From Clostridia bacterium (GTDB lineage: Bacteria > Bacillota > Clostridia > Oscillospirales > Acutalibacteraceae), in contig JAFQQN010000001.1 of assembly GCA_017410605.1 (NCBI GenBank), positions 1-42,368 on the forward strand: DNA of 42,368 nt. The letters run 5' to 3'. Position numbers and translations under genes: made by a program. A model generated the notes under the pieces. That model did not search any database, was not told where the DNA came from, and saw only the letters and a list, made by a program, of their open reading frames with translations. Of this stretch, positions 33,174 through 41,153 are shown one piece after another. Position 1 is the stretch's first letter, and every line of letters begins with the position of its first letter.

Positions 33174-34075
33174 AATACCGCAGAAAGGGTTAAGGCCTCT
33201 CTTAGCCTCAAATACAATTGGTATAAATCTTTAACTTGTGGTATATTTTCTTTTCCGCTTTTAATACAAAGGGCAGGGGCAGAAAATTCATAAGTAAACC
33301 AGTCACAAATTTCTGTGTCCGCCTTAGCAAAGGGCGGACACACTTCATAAGAAGCCACCGCCCCAATAATCTCGGCCATTTTTTCGCTGTGTTTTGGGGT
33401 TACAGGGTCACCGCTGTAGGTAACAAAATTGCCCCCTGATGAAAGGCAAATAAGGTGTCTTATTTCTTCCTCGTGGCAAAGCTTAAAAAGGGCGGCCGTT
33501 TCAGGCTCGCTTAACGCTCTTGCACCGGGAAAACCGAAGGGCGCCGGAGATATGTAACCTTTTTTTCTTAACTCTGCCTGTCTTTCTGAAAAACGGTAGG
33601 GGAAGTTTTTAGCAATCTCTACACCACGAAGGTTGCTTCTCCAGTTTTCAAATTTTCCACCGCAAAGCTTTTCAATGTTTCCAACCATATAGCTACAGCC
33701 GGGTTTCCCCCTATAGGCTATTTCTGCCCCGTCGGGGTTAAGCTGAGGAACAAATATAAGCTTTCGTCCAAAAAGAGCCTTCCTTACATTAAGTCCGCAA
33801 AGCTCTCTGCCGTGGCGAATATCGTGGCAAAGCTCTTCCACAAACTTAAGCAGAATAAGGGTTGACACCCTATAAGCAGGGTCGTCGCCTCCAACAAAAA
33901 GCACAGTATCATTACCTCCCCCAAGGGTGAGGGCGGTAATATCTCTTCCGGAAACACTGCGGCCAATACACCTTTTGCTTAAAAAGGGGTATCGGGCAGT
34001 TAAATCTAAAATTAGCTGCCTTATTTCAAAACAGCTGTGTTCAACCGAATGAATTTTGCTTTCCATTTTTCTCAC
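33170..34075 (-). CDS. M14-fold pseudo-peptidase (catalytic residues lost)
   Basis: A 301-aa protein without a signal peptide, clearly related to the M14 domain encoded at 26,731. Shared landmarks are IGRSVSGRDI, VPQLNPDGAE, PAPFGFPGARALSEPE and the spacing between them. Every catalytic position is changed. The zinc HHANEW is DDPAYR (Asp64/Asp65, Tyr68), the second zinc His segment SFHTQGE is CLSSGGN, and the catalytic IEAGKG is IKSGKE. It should not bind zinc or hydrolyse peptides, but the frame is intact, so a binding or regulatory role is likely. GTG 34075 is the outer start. ATG 34066, with GGTGAG upstream, is equally possible. Confidence 0.85.
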   Translation of the reverse strand: MRKMESKIHSVEHSCFEIRQLILDLTARYPFLSKRCIGRSVSGRDITALTLGGGNDTVLFVGGDDPAYRVSTLILLKFVEELCHDIRHGRELCGLNVRKALFGRKLIFVPQLNPDGAEIAYRGKPGCSYMVGNIEKLCGGKFENWRSNLRGVEIAKNFPYRFSERQAELRKKGYISPAPFGFPGARALSEPETAALFKLCHEEEIRHLICLSSGGNFVTYSGDPVTPKHSEKMAEIIGAVASYEVCPPFAKADTEICDWFTYEFSAPALCIKSGKENIPQVKDLYQLYLRLREALTLSAVF

Positions 34076-34145
34076 CGTTCCTTGAATATTTAAAAAATGA
34101 ATTAATATATATTAATACTTATGCACTGAAAGGTCTGTTCTTGCT

Positions 34146-34685
34146 ATGGATTTAACCGAAAAAGCAATAAATAAGCAATATATTTTTAAAGGAAGAATAA
34201 TAAATCTTCGTGTAGACGATGCCCTTTTACCAAACGGCGCTACCGCAAAGAGGGAAATTGTAGAGCACAACGGCGGTATTTCGGTAGTTCCCTTAGATGA
34301 CGAGGGTAATGTTTATTTAGTAGAACAATTCCGCTACCCCTACAGCGAGGTAGTGTTAGAAATTCCCGCCGGAAAAAGAGACGGTAACGAAGAACCCTTA
34401 GAGGGCGGAAAGCGAGAGCTTAAAGAAGAAATTGGCGCCACCGCCCAAAACTATGAGTTTTTAGGTGAGCTTTATCCCACCCCGGGGTACTGCGGTGAAA
34501 TTATTTATATGTACCTTGCCACAGGCCTTACCTTTGGTGAAAGCTGTCCTGACGAGGACGAGTTTTTAAATGTTAAAAAGCTCCCCCTTAAAAAGGCTGT
34601 AGAAATGGTGCTTTCGGGGGATATAAAAGATGCCAAAACCCAGACTGCTCTGCTTAAAGTTGCTATTTTGAAAGGGATGTTATAG
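34146..34685 (+). CDS. Nudix hydrolase, ADP-ribose pyrophosphatase type
   Basis: A 179-aa cytoplasmic hydrolase of nucleoside diphosphate sugars. The Nudix box reads G-x5-E-x7-REL-x-EE-x-G, with core GGKRELKEEIGA at about residues 87-98. It is followed by the ADPRase marker Pro in ELYPTPGYCGE, and preceded by VYLVEQFRYPY. Length fits the NudF/YqkG group. The stop overlaps the start of the alpha/beta hydrolase by one base (TAGTG), so the two are co-translated. Confidence 0.93.
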   Translation: MDLTEKAINKQYIFKGRIINLRVDDALLPNGATAKREIVEHNGGISVVPLDDEGNVYLVEQFRYPYSEVVLEIPAGKRDGNEEPLEGGKRELKEEIGATAQNYEFLGELYPTPGYCGEIIYMYLATGLTFGESCPDEDEFLNVKKLPLKKAVEMVLSGDIKDAKTQTALLKVAILKGML

Positions 34686-35536
34686 TGATTTTTAAAAGAA
34701 TTGAGTTTAATGAGGAAAATAATGTATATATGAATGCTTATCTTCACGAAAACTGTGAGGAATGGAATTATGCTCACACCCGCCCCGCGGTCGTTGTCTG
34801 CCCAGGTGGCGGCTACGGTATGTGCGCACCAAGAGAGGCCGACCCCATAGCAAGGCGGTTTTTAGCCGCAGGGTATAACGCTTTTGTTCTTTACTATTCT
34901 TTGGGTGAACGAGCCGCATTCCCACAGCCCTTAGTTGACCTTTCAAAGGCTATGAAATATATAAGAGAACACGCTAAAGAGTGGAATATTTTAAAGGATA
35001 AAATTGCAGTCTGCGGTTTTTCTGCCGGGGGACACCTTACTGCCTCTTTGGGCACCCTTTGGAACAACTCCGAGGTTCAGACTTTGGCGAACTGTTCAGG
35101 CGAAGAGAACAAACCCAATGCCCTTATTTTGGGATACCCTGTTATTTCTACAAGGGCTTGGATGGTAAAAGCCTTGCCAAGGCTTATAGGTGACAGAGAT
35201 GAAAAAGCCACCGAAAGGCTTCTTAACACCTATCAAAATGTGGGGCCTCACACTCCCCCAACTTTTATGGTACATACCTTTATGGATCACGCCGTTGCAG
35301 TAGACGAGAGTATGGTTTTTGCCAATGCTCTCAATAACAACAATATTCCTTTTGAGCTTCATATTTTCCCAAACGGAAGACACGGCTTGGGGCTTGGTGA
35401 TGTTGAAACCTGCGGAGAGTATGACCCATCTTTTTCTAAATGGATGGAGCTTTGTCTTCTTTGGCTTGGCAGAGTTTTTGAAGACGGCGAAAAGCTTGAC
35501 CCCTCTAACAGAGCAAGGCCTGTTAAAGAATATTGA
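34685..35536 (+). CDS. alpha/beta hydrolase (esterase/acetylxylan-esterase-like)
   Basis: A 283-aa soluble protein. The oxyanion HGG-like segment is CPGGGYGMCAPREADP, the nucleophile elbow GFSAGGHL (Ser near residue 117), the acid DHAVAVDESM region and the C-terminal His in GRHGLGL. This matches small cytoplasmic esterases of the BD-FAE / CE10-like group that remove acetyl or feruloyl groups from sugars. The substrate is not evident. GTG start, 1-bp overlap with the Nudix gene. Only the TPP-riboswitch unit follows. Confidence 0.87.
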   Translation: MIFKRIEFNEENNVYMNAYLHENCEEWNYAHTRPAVVVCPGGGYGMCAPREADPIARRFLAAGYNAFVLYYSLGERAAFPQPLVDLSKAMKYIREHAKEWNILKDKIAVCGFSAGGHLTASLGTLWNNSEVQTLANCSGEENKPNALILGYPVISTRAWMVKALPRLIGDRDEKATERLLNTYQNVGPHTPPTFMVHTFMDHAVAVDESMVFANALNNNNIPFELHIFPNGRHGLGLGDVETCGEYDPSFSKWMELCLLWLGRVFEDGEKLDPSNRARPVKEY

Positions 35537-35543
35537 TTTTTTA

Positions 35544-35572
35544 TTGACAATTACTTATAAAAGTACTATAAT
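35544..35572 (+). promoter_or_regulatory. perfect consensus SigA promoter of the TPP-riboswitch unit
   Basis: TTGACA (35544-35549), 17 nt, TATAAT (35567-35572). RNA would start a few bases before the riboswitch. Confidence 0.85.
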
Positions 35573-35586
35573 AACACTTGACAACA

Positions 35587-35692
35587 AAACAAGGGGTGCT
35601 GAGGAAAAGAGGTTTGTGACTTTTTCCAAAGCTGAGAGGGCATTTGCCCAACTCTGGAACCTGATTCGGGTAATTCCGACGTAGGGATGTTT
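35587..35692 (+). promoter_or_regulatory. TPP (THI-box) riboswitch
   Basis: The conserved thiamine pyrophosphate aptamer strings are present in order: GGGGTGCT, GCTGAGAGGGC, the AACCTGATTCGGGTAATTCC block and GACGTAGGGA. Short P1 arms AAACA and TGTTT close it. A terminator at 35726-35753 lies between the aptamer and the start codon, giving an off-switch by premature termination when TPP is bound. Confidence 0.95.
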
Positions 35693-35725
35693 ATTTTGTG
35701 GCGCCGCAAATATTAACATTTGGTT

Positions 35726-35754
35726 CCTCCCCAAACTTTTGGGGAGGTTTTTTG
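35726..35754 (+). terminator. riboswitch-controlled terminator
   Basis: Stem CCTCCCCAAA / TTTGGGGAGG (35726-35735, 35738-35747) then TTTTTTG. It is the expression platform of the TPP riboswitch. Confidence 0.9.
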
Positions 35755-35785
35755 TTTGTCAAAAAATAACCAAAGGAAGATGTTT

Positions 35786-36610
35786 ATGAGTACAAATAAA
35801 AATTTAACAAAAAAATTAACCGAAAGCGCAGTTTTAATTGCTCTGGCTACAGTGTTAAGCTATGTAACCCTTTTAAATCTGCCCTATGGCGGTAGTGTAA
35901 CACTTTGCAGTGTGGCTCCCATAATTATTCTTTCCTACCGCCACGGCACTCTATGGGGTGTTTTCTCTGCATTTGTTTTCAGCCTTATTCAGCTTTTACA
36001 GGGTCTTGGCAACCTTTCCTATGCAACCTCTGCCTCTGCCGCAATAGCAATTATATTATTAGATTATGTTATTGCCTTTACTCTTGCAGGTCTTGGCGGC
36101 GTGTTTAAGAAAACCTTTAACAGCCAAACTGTTGCGCTGATTTTGGGTACAATAATCGGCTGTGCTTTCCGTTATATATGTCATGTTATTTCGGGCTGTA
36201 CCGTGTGGGCAGGTGTTTCCATTCCCGACAGCCAAGCAATTATTTATTCCCTTGCATACAACGCAACATATATGCTACCCGAACTTATAGTAACCCTTAT
36301 TGGTGTTGCCTATCTCTCAAGTGCAATAGATTTTTCCGGCGACCGTTTAGAACGCAAAATTTCTACAGAAAAAAGCAACAAGGCTTTTGCCCTTAAAACA
36401 ACGGGACTTTTATTTGGTACTGCAGCCCTTATTTGGGATGTTGTTATTGTTTCCGGCACTCTTCAAAATGCCGAAACCGGCGATTTCGATATAACCGGTC
36501 TTGCCAATGTAAATTACAAGGTTTTACTTGCCGTAACCCTTATAGGCGGCGCTATTTGCCTTTTTCTTTGCCTTCTTTCTTCAAAATTTGCCAAAGAAAA
36601 AAATGCCTAA
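35786..36610 (+). CDS. thiT: thiamine ECF transporter S component, with extra C-terminal helices
   Basis: A 274-aa membrane protein. The first roughly 190 residues fit ThiT, the thiamine-binding S component that works with EcfA/EcfT: YGGSVTLCSVAPIIILSYRHG and the aromatic-rich CHVISGCTVWAG...YNATYMLPE binding region. The TPP riboswitch just upstream supports thiamine. Two further hydrophobic helices at the C-terminus (about 203-222 and 245-263) make it about 80 residues longer than usual ThiT. ATG 35786 is chosen because GGAAG lies 7 nt upstream; ATG 35780 and the frame from 35720 pass through the riboswitch terminator. No energizing module is encoded nearby. Confidence 0.92.
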   Translation: MSTNKNLTKKLTESAVLIALATVLSYVTLLNLPYGGSVTLCSVAPIIILSYRHGTLWGVFSAFVFSLIQLLQGLGNLSYATSASAAIAIILLDYVIAFTLAGLGGVFKKTFNSQTVALILGTIIGCAFRYICHVISGCTVWAGVSIPDSQAIIYSLAYNATYMLPELIVTLIGVAYLSSAIDFSGDRLERKISTEKSNKAFALKTTGLLFGTAALIWDVVIVSGTLQNAETGDFDITGLANVNYKVLLAVTLIGGAICLFLCLLSSKFAKEKNA

Positions 36611-36620
36611 GTGAAACTTA

Positions 36621-36670
36621 TATGGCACCTTCTCTTACCAAAATAAGGTGAGATGGGTGCCATTTTTTAT
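36621..36670 (+). terminator. intrinsic terminator of thiT
   Basis: ATGGCACC...GGTGCCAT outer stem with an inner CTTA / TAAG pairing, followed by TTTTTT. It lies about 12 nt after the thiT stop. Confidence 0.85.
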
Positions 36671-36677
36671 ATAATAC

Positions 36678-36705
36678 TTGACTTTTTTATGGAAAAATGT
36701 ATAAT
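36678..36705 (+). promoter_or_regulatory. SigA promoter of the DUF6076-like gene
   Basis: TTGACT (36678-36683), 16 nt, TATAAT (36700-36705). GGAGGG precedes ATG 36748. Confidence 0.68.
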
Positions 36706-36747
36706 TAAATTATAAATTTTCAAAATTCAAGTTGAAGGAGGGCTTTT

Positions 36748-37833
36748 ATGCTAGGTTCGGTTATGTTTAAAAAGCGTCAACTTTTGCTTCGTTTTACTAT
36801 GACCGAGGGCAGTAATATTGAAAAAGCGGCCTACTCTTTAGGTGGAGCTTTAAGCGATTTTACTGCTGTCAGCCCCCAAATTTCTGAAAAACTTTTCCAA
36901 ATTCTCAAAAAGAAGTTTGTTAGCGACGTTTCTGCCCGAATAGACACACCTACAATGGGTGCATTTGTTCCTTTTTTGCGCAAGGCCTTAGAAACCAACC
37001 CTTATATGTTTTTATACCTTAAGTTTTATGCTAAGTGCCTTATACTTTCCTGTGACAGCAAGGCAGAACTTACCCCCGTTTTGAAAAAGTTTTTATGTAA
37101 AGAGGTAAGTGAGCGTAATTTGGGTGGAATAATAGCCTTGGCCGATGCCGAGCAAACAGCCGGTTGGTTGGGGGAAATTATTCTTGAAGACTTTGAATAC
37201 CGCCGCAACCGTACAAAAAATCAGCTTGAACGGGTTATTTTTGGCGCAAACGGGCTTGAAAAGTATACACCTGCCCAACGTATGTTTATTCTTACTAAAG
37301 AAAGCGGAAGCGGCCTTGCAGGAAGCTTTACTGTTTCGCTTACAAGTGAGCATAATTTTGAGCGCAACGCAAACCTGGGCACTATAAAGGCCGCCCTTTT
37401 GGAAAGCGACGACGCCCTTTTGGAAGAATATGAGCTTAACACCCCCGATGACCTTATTGCTTTAGAAATGTTCCGAACTGTAGCTGAAGAGCTTCCGGTT
37501 AAAAAATGCCGTTGCTGCGGTGAACTTTTTGTTCCCATGGGCAGAAGCGACAGTGAATATTGCAGTCGCATAAGCCTTGGTGAGGACAAGCGCTGTGCCC
37601 AGATAGGCGCAATGAAAACCTTTAAGGGCAAGCACGCAGAAGACCCAATATATGTTGAATATAACAGGGCCTATAAGCGCAACCATTCAAGGCTTCGTAA
37701 CGGCAAGCTTTATGATGAAGAGTTTCGCAGTTGGTCGGTTGCCGCAAGAAAAGCCAGGGACGAATTTATAAACAACGGAAAAACTGTAGAGGAATTTAAG
37801 CTTAAACTTAAAGAACTTGAGGTTGAGGGATAA
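36748..37833 (+). CDS. DUF6076-like protein with C-terminal zinc-finger motif
   Basis: A 361-aa soluble protein. The N-terminal 240 residues are mixed alpha with no recognisable domain. The C-terminal part holds a zinc-ribbon-like set CRCCGELFVPMGRSDSEYCS, then KRCAQIGA and a basic tail (RAYKRNHSRLRNGK). This layout (CxxC, GRSD-EYC, later C) is the one I associate with the DUF6076 proteins common in Clostridia; function is unknown and the name is from memory. The finger plus basic tail could bind nucleic acid. It has its own promoter and sits upstream of rpsO in the same direction. Confidence 0.75.
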   Translation: MLGSVMFKKRQLLLRFTMTEGSNIEKAAYSLGGALSDFTAVSPQISEKLFQILKKKFVSDVSARIDTPTMGAFVPFLRKALETNPYMFLYLKFYAKCLILSCDSKAELTPVLKKFLCKEVSERNLGGIIALADAEQTAGWLGEIILEDFEYRRNRTKNQLERVIFGANGLEKYTPAQRMFILTKESGSGLAGSFTVSLTSEHNFERNANLGTIKAALLESDDALLEEYELNTPDDLIALEMFRTVAEELPVKKCRCCGELFVPMGRSDSEYCSRISLGEDKRCAQIGAMKTFKGKHAEDPIYVEYNRAYKRNHSRLRNGKLYDEEFRSWSVAARKARDEFINNGKTVEEFKLKLKELEVEG

Positions 37834-37861
37834 CATATTCAATATATTTTCAAAAAAACTC

Positions 37862-37890
37862 TTTACTTTTCGGTTTTTTTGTGATATACT
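37862..37890 (+). promoter_or_regulatory. SigA promoter of rpsO
   Basis: TTTACT (37862-37867), 17 nt, TATACT (37885-37890). Confidence 0.65.
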
Positions 37891-37896
37891 AACTCT

Positions 37897-37991
37897 GTTC
37901 CGTTTTCTGGGAGTAGGGGTTGCACCAAAATTTGGTGGTCACCTGCCTTACCCTCGGTTAATTGGAAAAATATTTAATGAGGTGACTTATA
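37897..37991 (+). promoter_or_regulatory. rpsO leader with SD-sequestering helix (candidate S15 autoregulation)
   Basis: The roughly 95-nt leader contains a hairpin CACC...GGTG (37923-37937). Immediately 3' of it, GTCACCT (37938-37944) is perfectly complementary to AGGTGAC (37980-37986), which includes the ribosome-binding site. The AGGG near 37914 can pair with CCCT near 37951, making a multi-branched fold. S15 is known to repress its own mRNA through such leaders in several bacteria; whether it does here is inferred. Confidence 0.6.
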
Positions 37992-38255
37992 ATGACAGCA
38001 GAAACAAAACAGCAAATCATTGCTGAGTATGCTACTCACGAGGGCGACACTGGTTCTCCCGAGGTTCAGATTGCATTACTCACAAACAGAATCAACGAGC
38101 TTACCGCTCACCTTAAGATTCATAAGAAAGACCATCACTCCCGCAGAGGTCTGCTTAAGATGGTTGGTCACAGACGTAACCTTCTTGCTTACCTTGCAAA
38201 GAACGACATTGAAAGATACCGTTCTATTATTAAGCGTCTGAACATCCGTAAGTAA
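37992..38255 (+). CDS. rpsO: 30S ribosomal protein S15
   Basis: An 87-aa primary 16S rRNA-binding protein of the small subunit. Full length, with [20 protein letters not shown], the [19 protein letters not shown] core and the C-terminal [18 protein letters not shown] precedes the ATG. As in many bacteria it lies directly upstream of pnp, here separated by about 200 nt containing a hairpin and the pnp leader. Confidence 0.98.
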   Translation: MTAETKQQIIAEYATHEGDTGSPEVQIALLTNRINELTAHLKIHKKDHHSRRGLLKMVGHRRNLLAYLAKNDIERYRSIIKRLNIRK

Positions 38256-38263
38256 TTGTTCAT

Positions 38264-38454
38264 CCGGGCAGACCGATATTCGTTTATCGGTTTGTCCGTT
38301 TGTCTTTGTTACGATAAATTTCGGGTGGGCGCATCAAAGCGTTAGCAGTGAATTGACGGCTTAAAAGCTTTGAGCTGTGAATTTATTGCTAAACCTTTGT
38401 ATTGGCTCATCCGTGTTTATAAAATAAAAATTATAAAAATGGAGGAAAATTATT
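38264..38454 (+). promoter_or_regulatory. rpsO-pnp intergenic region: hairpin and structured pnp leader
   Basis: A 13-bp hairpin GGGCAGACCGATA / TATCGGTTTGTCC (about 38266-38298, with one G-T mismatch) follows rpsO. Its T-tail is weak, so it may be a leaky terminator or an RNase processing site. Further on, TCAAAGC / GCTTTGA and TTAGCA / TGCTAA can form alternative stems before the pnp ribosome site GGAGG. Pnp mRNAs are often controlled by cleavage of such leaders. TTGTCC-17-TAAATT is a weak possible promoter. Confidence 0.5.
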
Positions 38455-40623
38455 ATGTACGAAAATTTTAAGGTTTTCAGCACAGAGTTTGCCGGTCGTA
38501 CCCTTTCGGTAGAAATTGGTAAAATGGCTCTTCTTGCCAACGGCTCATGTCTTGTTCGCTACGGCGAAACCGCAGTTTTCTGTGCCGCTACCGCTTCTGC
38601 AAAGCCCAGAGATGGCATTGACTTTTTACCCCTTTCTGTTGACTTTGAAGAAAAGCTTTATTCAGTAGGCCGTATTCCCGGCTCATTCACCCGTCGTGAG
38701 GGCAAACCCACCGACAAGGCTATTTTAGCCAGCCGTGTTATCGACCGCCCTATTCGCCCCCTGTTTCCTAAGGATATGCGCAACGACGTTTCGGTTGTTT
38801 GTACCGTTATGTCGGTTGACCCTGACTGCTCACCCGAAATTGTTGGTATGATTGGCGCTTCTATTGCCCTTTCTATTTCTGACATTCCTTGGGAAGGCCC
38901 TATCAGCGGTGTTTCTGTTGGTTATGTTGACGGTGAGATTGTTCTCAACCCCAATGCCGAACAGCAAAAGGTTTCTGATATGCAGGTTACCGTTGCTTCA
39001 ACCGCCGATTTGGTTGCTATGATTGAGGCCGGCGCTAACGAAATTCCCAACGACGTTATGTTTGACGGAATTATGAAGGGTCACGCCGAAAACCAAAAGG
39101 TTGTTAACTTTATTAAAGAAATTCAGGCCGAGATTGGTAAGGACAAGTTTACCTTTGAAACCTCTGACCCCGACCCCGAAATGTTTGAGGCTATTAAAGA
39201 GTTTGCTATTGACGATGTTAAAGCCGCTCTTGATACCGACGATAAGAATGTTCGCGACGAGCGTCTTCTTCCTGTTTATGATGCTGTTCACGCCAAGTTT
39301 GATGAGCAGTATCCCGAAATGGAAATGAAGATTGACGAGTGTCTTTACAAGCTTCAGAAGTTTGTTGTTCGCCGTTGGCTTTTAGACGAGGGCAAACGTG
39401 TTGACGGTCGTGGCATTAACGACATTCGTCCCCTTTCTTCTGAGGTTGGTCTTCTTCCCCGTGTTCACGGTTCAGGCCTTTTTGCCCGTGGTCAGACACA
39501 GGTTCTCACCATTGCAACCTTAGGCCCCATTCGCGATGCTCAGCTTTTAGACGGTATTGACAGCGAAGACACCAAACGCTATATGCACCACTACAATATG
39601 CCTTCTTATTCTGTTGGCGAAACCAGACCTTCAAGAGGTCCCGGCCGCCGCGAAATCGGTCACGGTGCATTAGCTGAAAGAGCTCTTCTCCCTGTTATCC
39701 CCAGCGAGGAAGAGTTCCCCTATGCAATTCGTCTTGTTTCCGAAATTCTTTCTTCTAACGGTTCTACCTCTCAGGGTTCTATTTGCGGTTCTACCCTCGC
39801 TCTTATGGATGCCGGTGTTCCCATTAAGGCCCCCGTTGCAGGTATCTCCTGCGGTCTTATCACCGAGGGCGACCGTTTTATGACAATGGTTGATATTCAA
39901 GGTCTTGAAGACTTCTTCGGAGATATGGACTTTAAGGTAGCAGGTACTCACAAGGGTATCACTGCTATTCAGATGGACCTTAAGATTCACGGTCTTACCC
40001 CCGAAATTATTAAAGAAGCTTTGGACAAAACCTACACTGCAAGACTTCACATTTTAGACGAGGTAATGCTCAAATGTATTCCCGAGCCTAGAGCAGAGGT
40101 TTCTAAATATGCTCCCAAAATGCTTTCCACCAAGATTCACCCCGACAAAATTCGCGAGGTTATTGGTTCAGGAGGAAAGGTTATTCAGAAGATTCAGGCA
40201 GACTGCAACTGCAAAATCGACATTGACGATGACGGTAATGTATTTATTTCTGCCATTGACGGTGACGATGCAAAACGCGCTCTTCAGATTGTTGAAACAA
40301 TTGCCCTCGACCCCGAGGTTGGCGCAATTTACAAGGGTCGTGTAACTCGTCTTATGAACTTCGGTGCTTTTGTTGAAATTGCCCCCGGCAAGGAAGGTCT
40401 TGTTCACATCAGCAAGCTTGATGTGAAGAGGGTTGAAAAGGTTGAAGACTGTGTAACAGTTGGCGACGAGGTTATTGTTAAGGTAACCGAAATTGACGAC
40501 CAGGGCAGGCTTAACCTCTCCCGCCGTGACGCTCTTATAGAAATTGAGGGTCTTACCCCCGAAGACGACGGCCAAGAAGACCGTCCCCGCAAAGGCGGCC
40601 GCCCCGGTTTCAAGCGCAGATAA
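38455..40623 (+). CDS. pnp: polyribonucleotide nucleotidyltransferase
   Basis: A 722-aa phosphorolytic 3'-5' exoribonuclease (trimer, RNA degradosome). Two RNase PH domains lie at about 5-230 and 310-545; FARGQTQVLT and the active-site segment IQMDLKIHG are in the second. A KH domain (about 560-620, REVIGSGGKVIQKIQ) and an S1 domain (about 625-695, YKGRVTRLMNFGAFVEI) follow. A short Arg/Lys/Gly-rich tail (GGRPGFKRR) ends the protein. Length is normal. It complements rny (16,547) as the second major mRNA-decay enzyme in the window. A terminator follows at 40,644. Confidence 0.98.
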   Translation: MYENFKVFSTEFAGRTLSVEIGKMALLANGSCLVRYGETAVFCAATASAKPRDGIDFLPLSVDFEEKLYSVGRIPGSFTRREGKPTDKAILASRVIDRPIRPLFPKDMRNDVSVVCTVMSVDPDCSPEIVGMIGASIALSISDIPWEGPISGVSVGYVDGEIVLNPNAEQQKVSDMQVTVASTADLVAMIEAGANEIPNDVMFDGIMKGHAENQKVVNFIKEIQAEIGKDKFTFETSDPDPEMFEAIKEFAIDDVKAALDTDDKNVRDERLLPVYDAVHAKFDEQYPEMEMKIDECLYKLQKFVVRRWLLDEGKRVDGRGINDIRPLSSEVGLLPRVHGSGLFARGQTQVLTIATLGPIRDAQLLDGIDSEDTKRYMHHYNMPSYSVGETRPSRGPGRREIGHGALAERALLPVIPSEEEFPYAIRLVSEILSSNGSTSQGSICGSTLALMDAGVPIKAPVAGISCGLITEGDRFMTMVDIQGLEDFFGDMDFKVAGTHKGITAIQMDLKIHGLTPEIIKEALDKTYTARLHILDEVMLKCIPEPRAEVSKYAPKMLSTKIHPDKIREVIGSGGKVIQKIQADCNCKIDIDDDGNVFISAIDGDDAKRALQIVETIALDPEVGAIYKGRVTRLMNFGAFVEIAPGKEGLVHISKLDVKRVEKVEDCVTVGDEVIVKVTEIDDQGRLNLSRRDALIEIEGLTPEDDGQEDRPRKGGRPGFKRR

Positions 40624-40643
40624 ATTTAACACTTAAAAACACA

Positions 40644-40681
40644 AAACCTTGGTGCACTCAAATGTGCATCAAGGTTTTTTT
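40644..40681 (+). terminator. intrinsic terminator of pnp
   Basis: Stem AAACCTTGGTGCAC / GTGCATCAAGGTTT with a TCAAAT loop, then a T-run. It lies directly before repeat array 3. Confidence 0.88.
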
Positions 40682-40684
40682 ACA

Positions 40685-41095
40685 AACGCGTGGCGTTTGA
40701 TCCAAATCCGTATATGATTTTCAGTTTTAGTTTAATTTTCGCCCCGAAGCCATAAAGTAAATGCATACAGAACACTTTAACGCGCGGCGTTTGATCCAAA
40801 TCCGTATATGATTTTCAGTTTAAGTTTAATTTTCACCCCGAAGCCATAAAGTAAATGCATACAGAACACTTTAACGCGTGGCGTTTGATCCAAATCCGTA
40901 TAAAATTTTCAGTTTAAGTTTAATTTTCACCCCAAAGCCATAAAATAAATGCATACAGAACACTTTAACGCGTGGCGTTTGATCCAAATCCGTATATGAT
41001 TTTCAGTTTTAGTTTAATTTTCGCCCCGAAGCCATAAAGTAAATGCATACAGAACACTTTAACGCGTGGCGTTCGTTCCTTTTCCGTAATAAGCT
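40685..41095 (+). repeat. 94-bp tandem repeat array 3 (4 full units plus a partial one)
   Basis: Unit cores (ACGCGTGGCG or ACGCGCGGCG) start at 40686, 40780, 40874, 40968 and 41062, exactly 94 bp apart. Units are almost identical to one another. Each carries AACGC-GTG-GCGTT (stem 5 bp, loop 3), GATCCAAATCCGTAT, TTTAGTTTAATTTTC and CCCCGAAGCC. The period is the same as in array 1 although the sequence has diverged considerably, with the same block order and orientation. It lies between the pnp terminator and the convergent spoVT end. Confidence 0.93.
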
Positions 41096-41153
41096 TTTCA
41101 TTCTTCTTTGGCGAAGCGACTTGTGTTTCTTTTTTACATCAATACCCTGCGCC

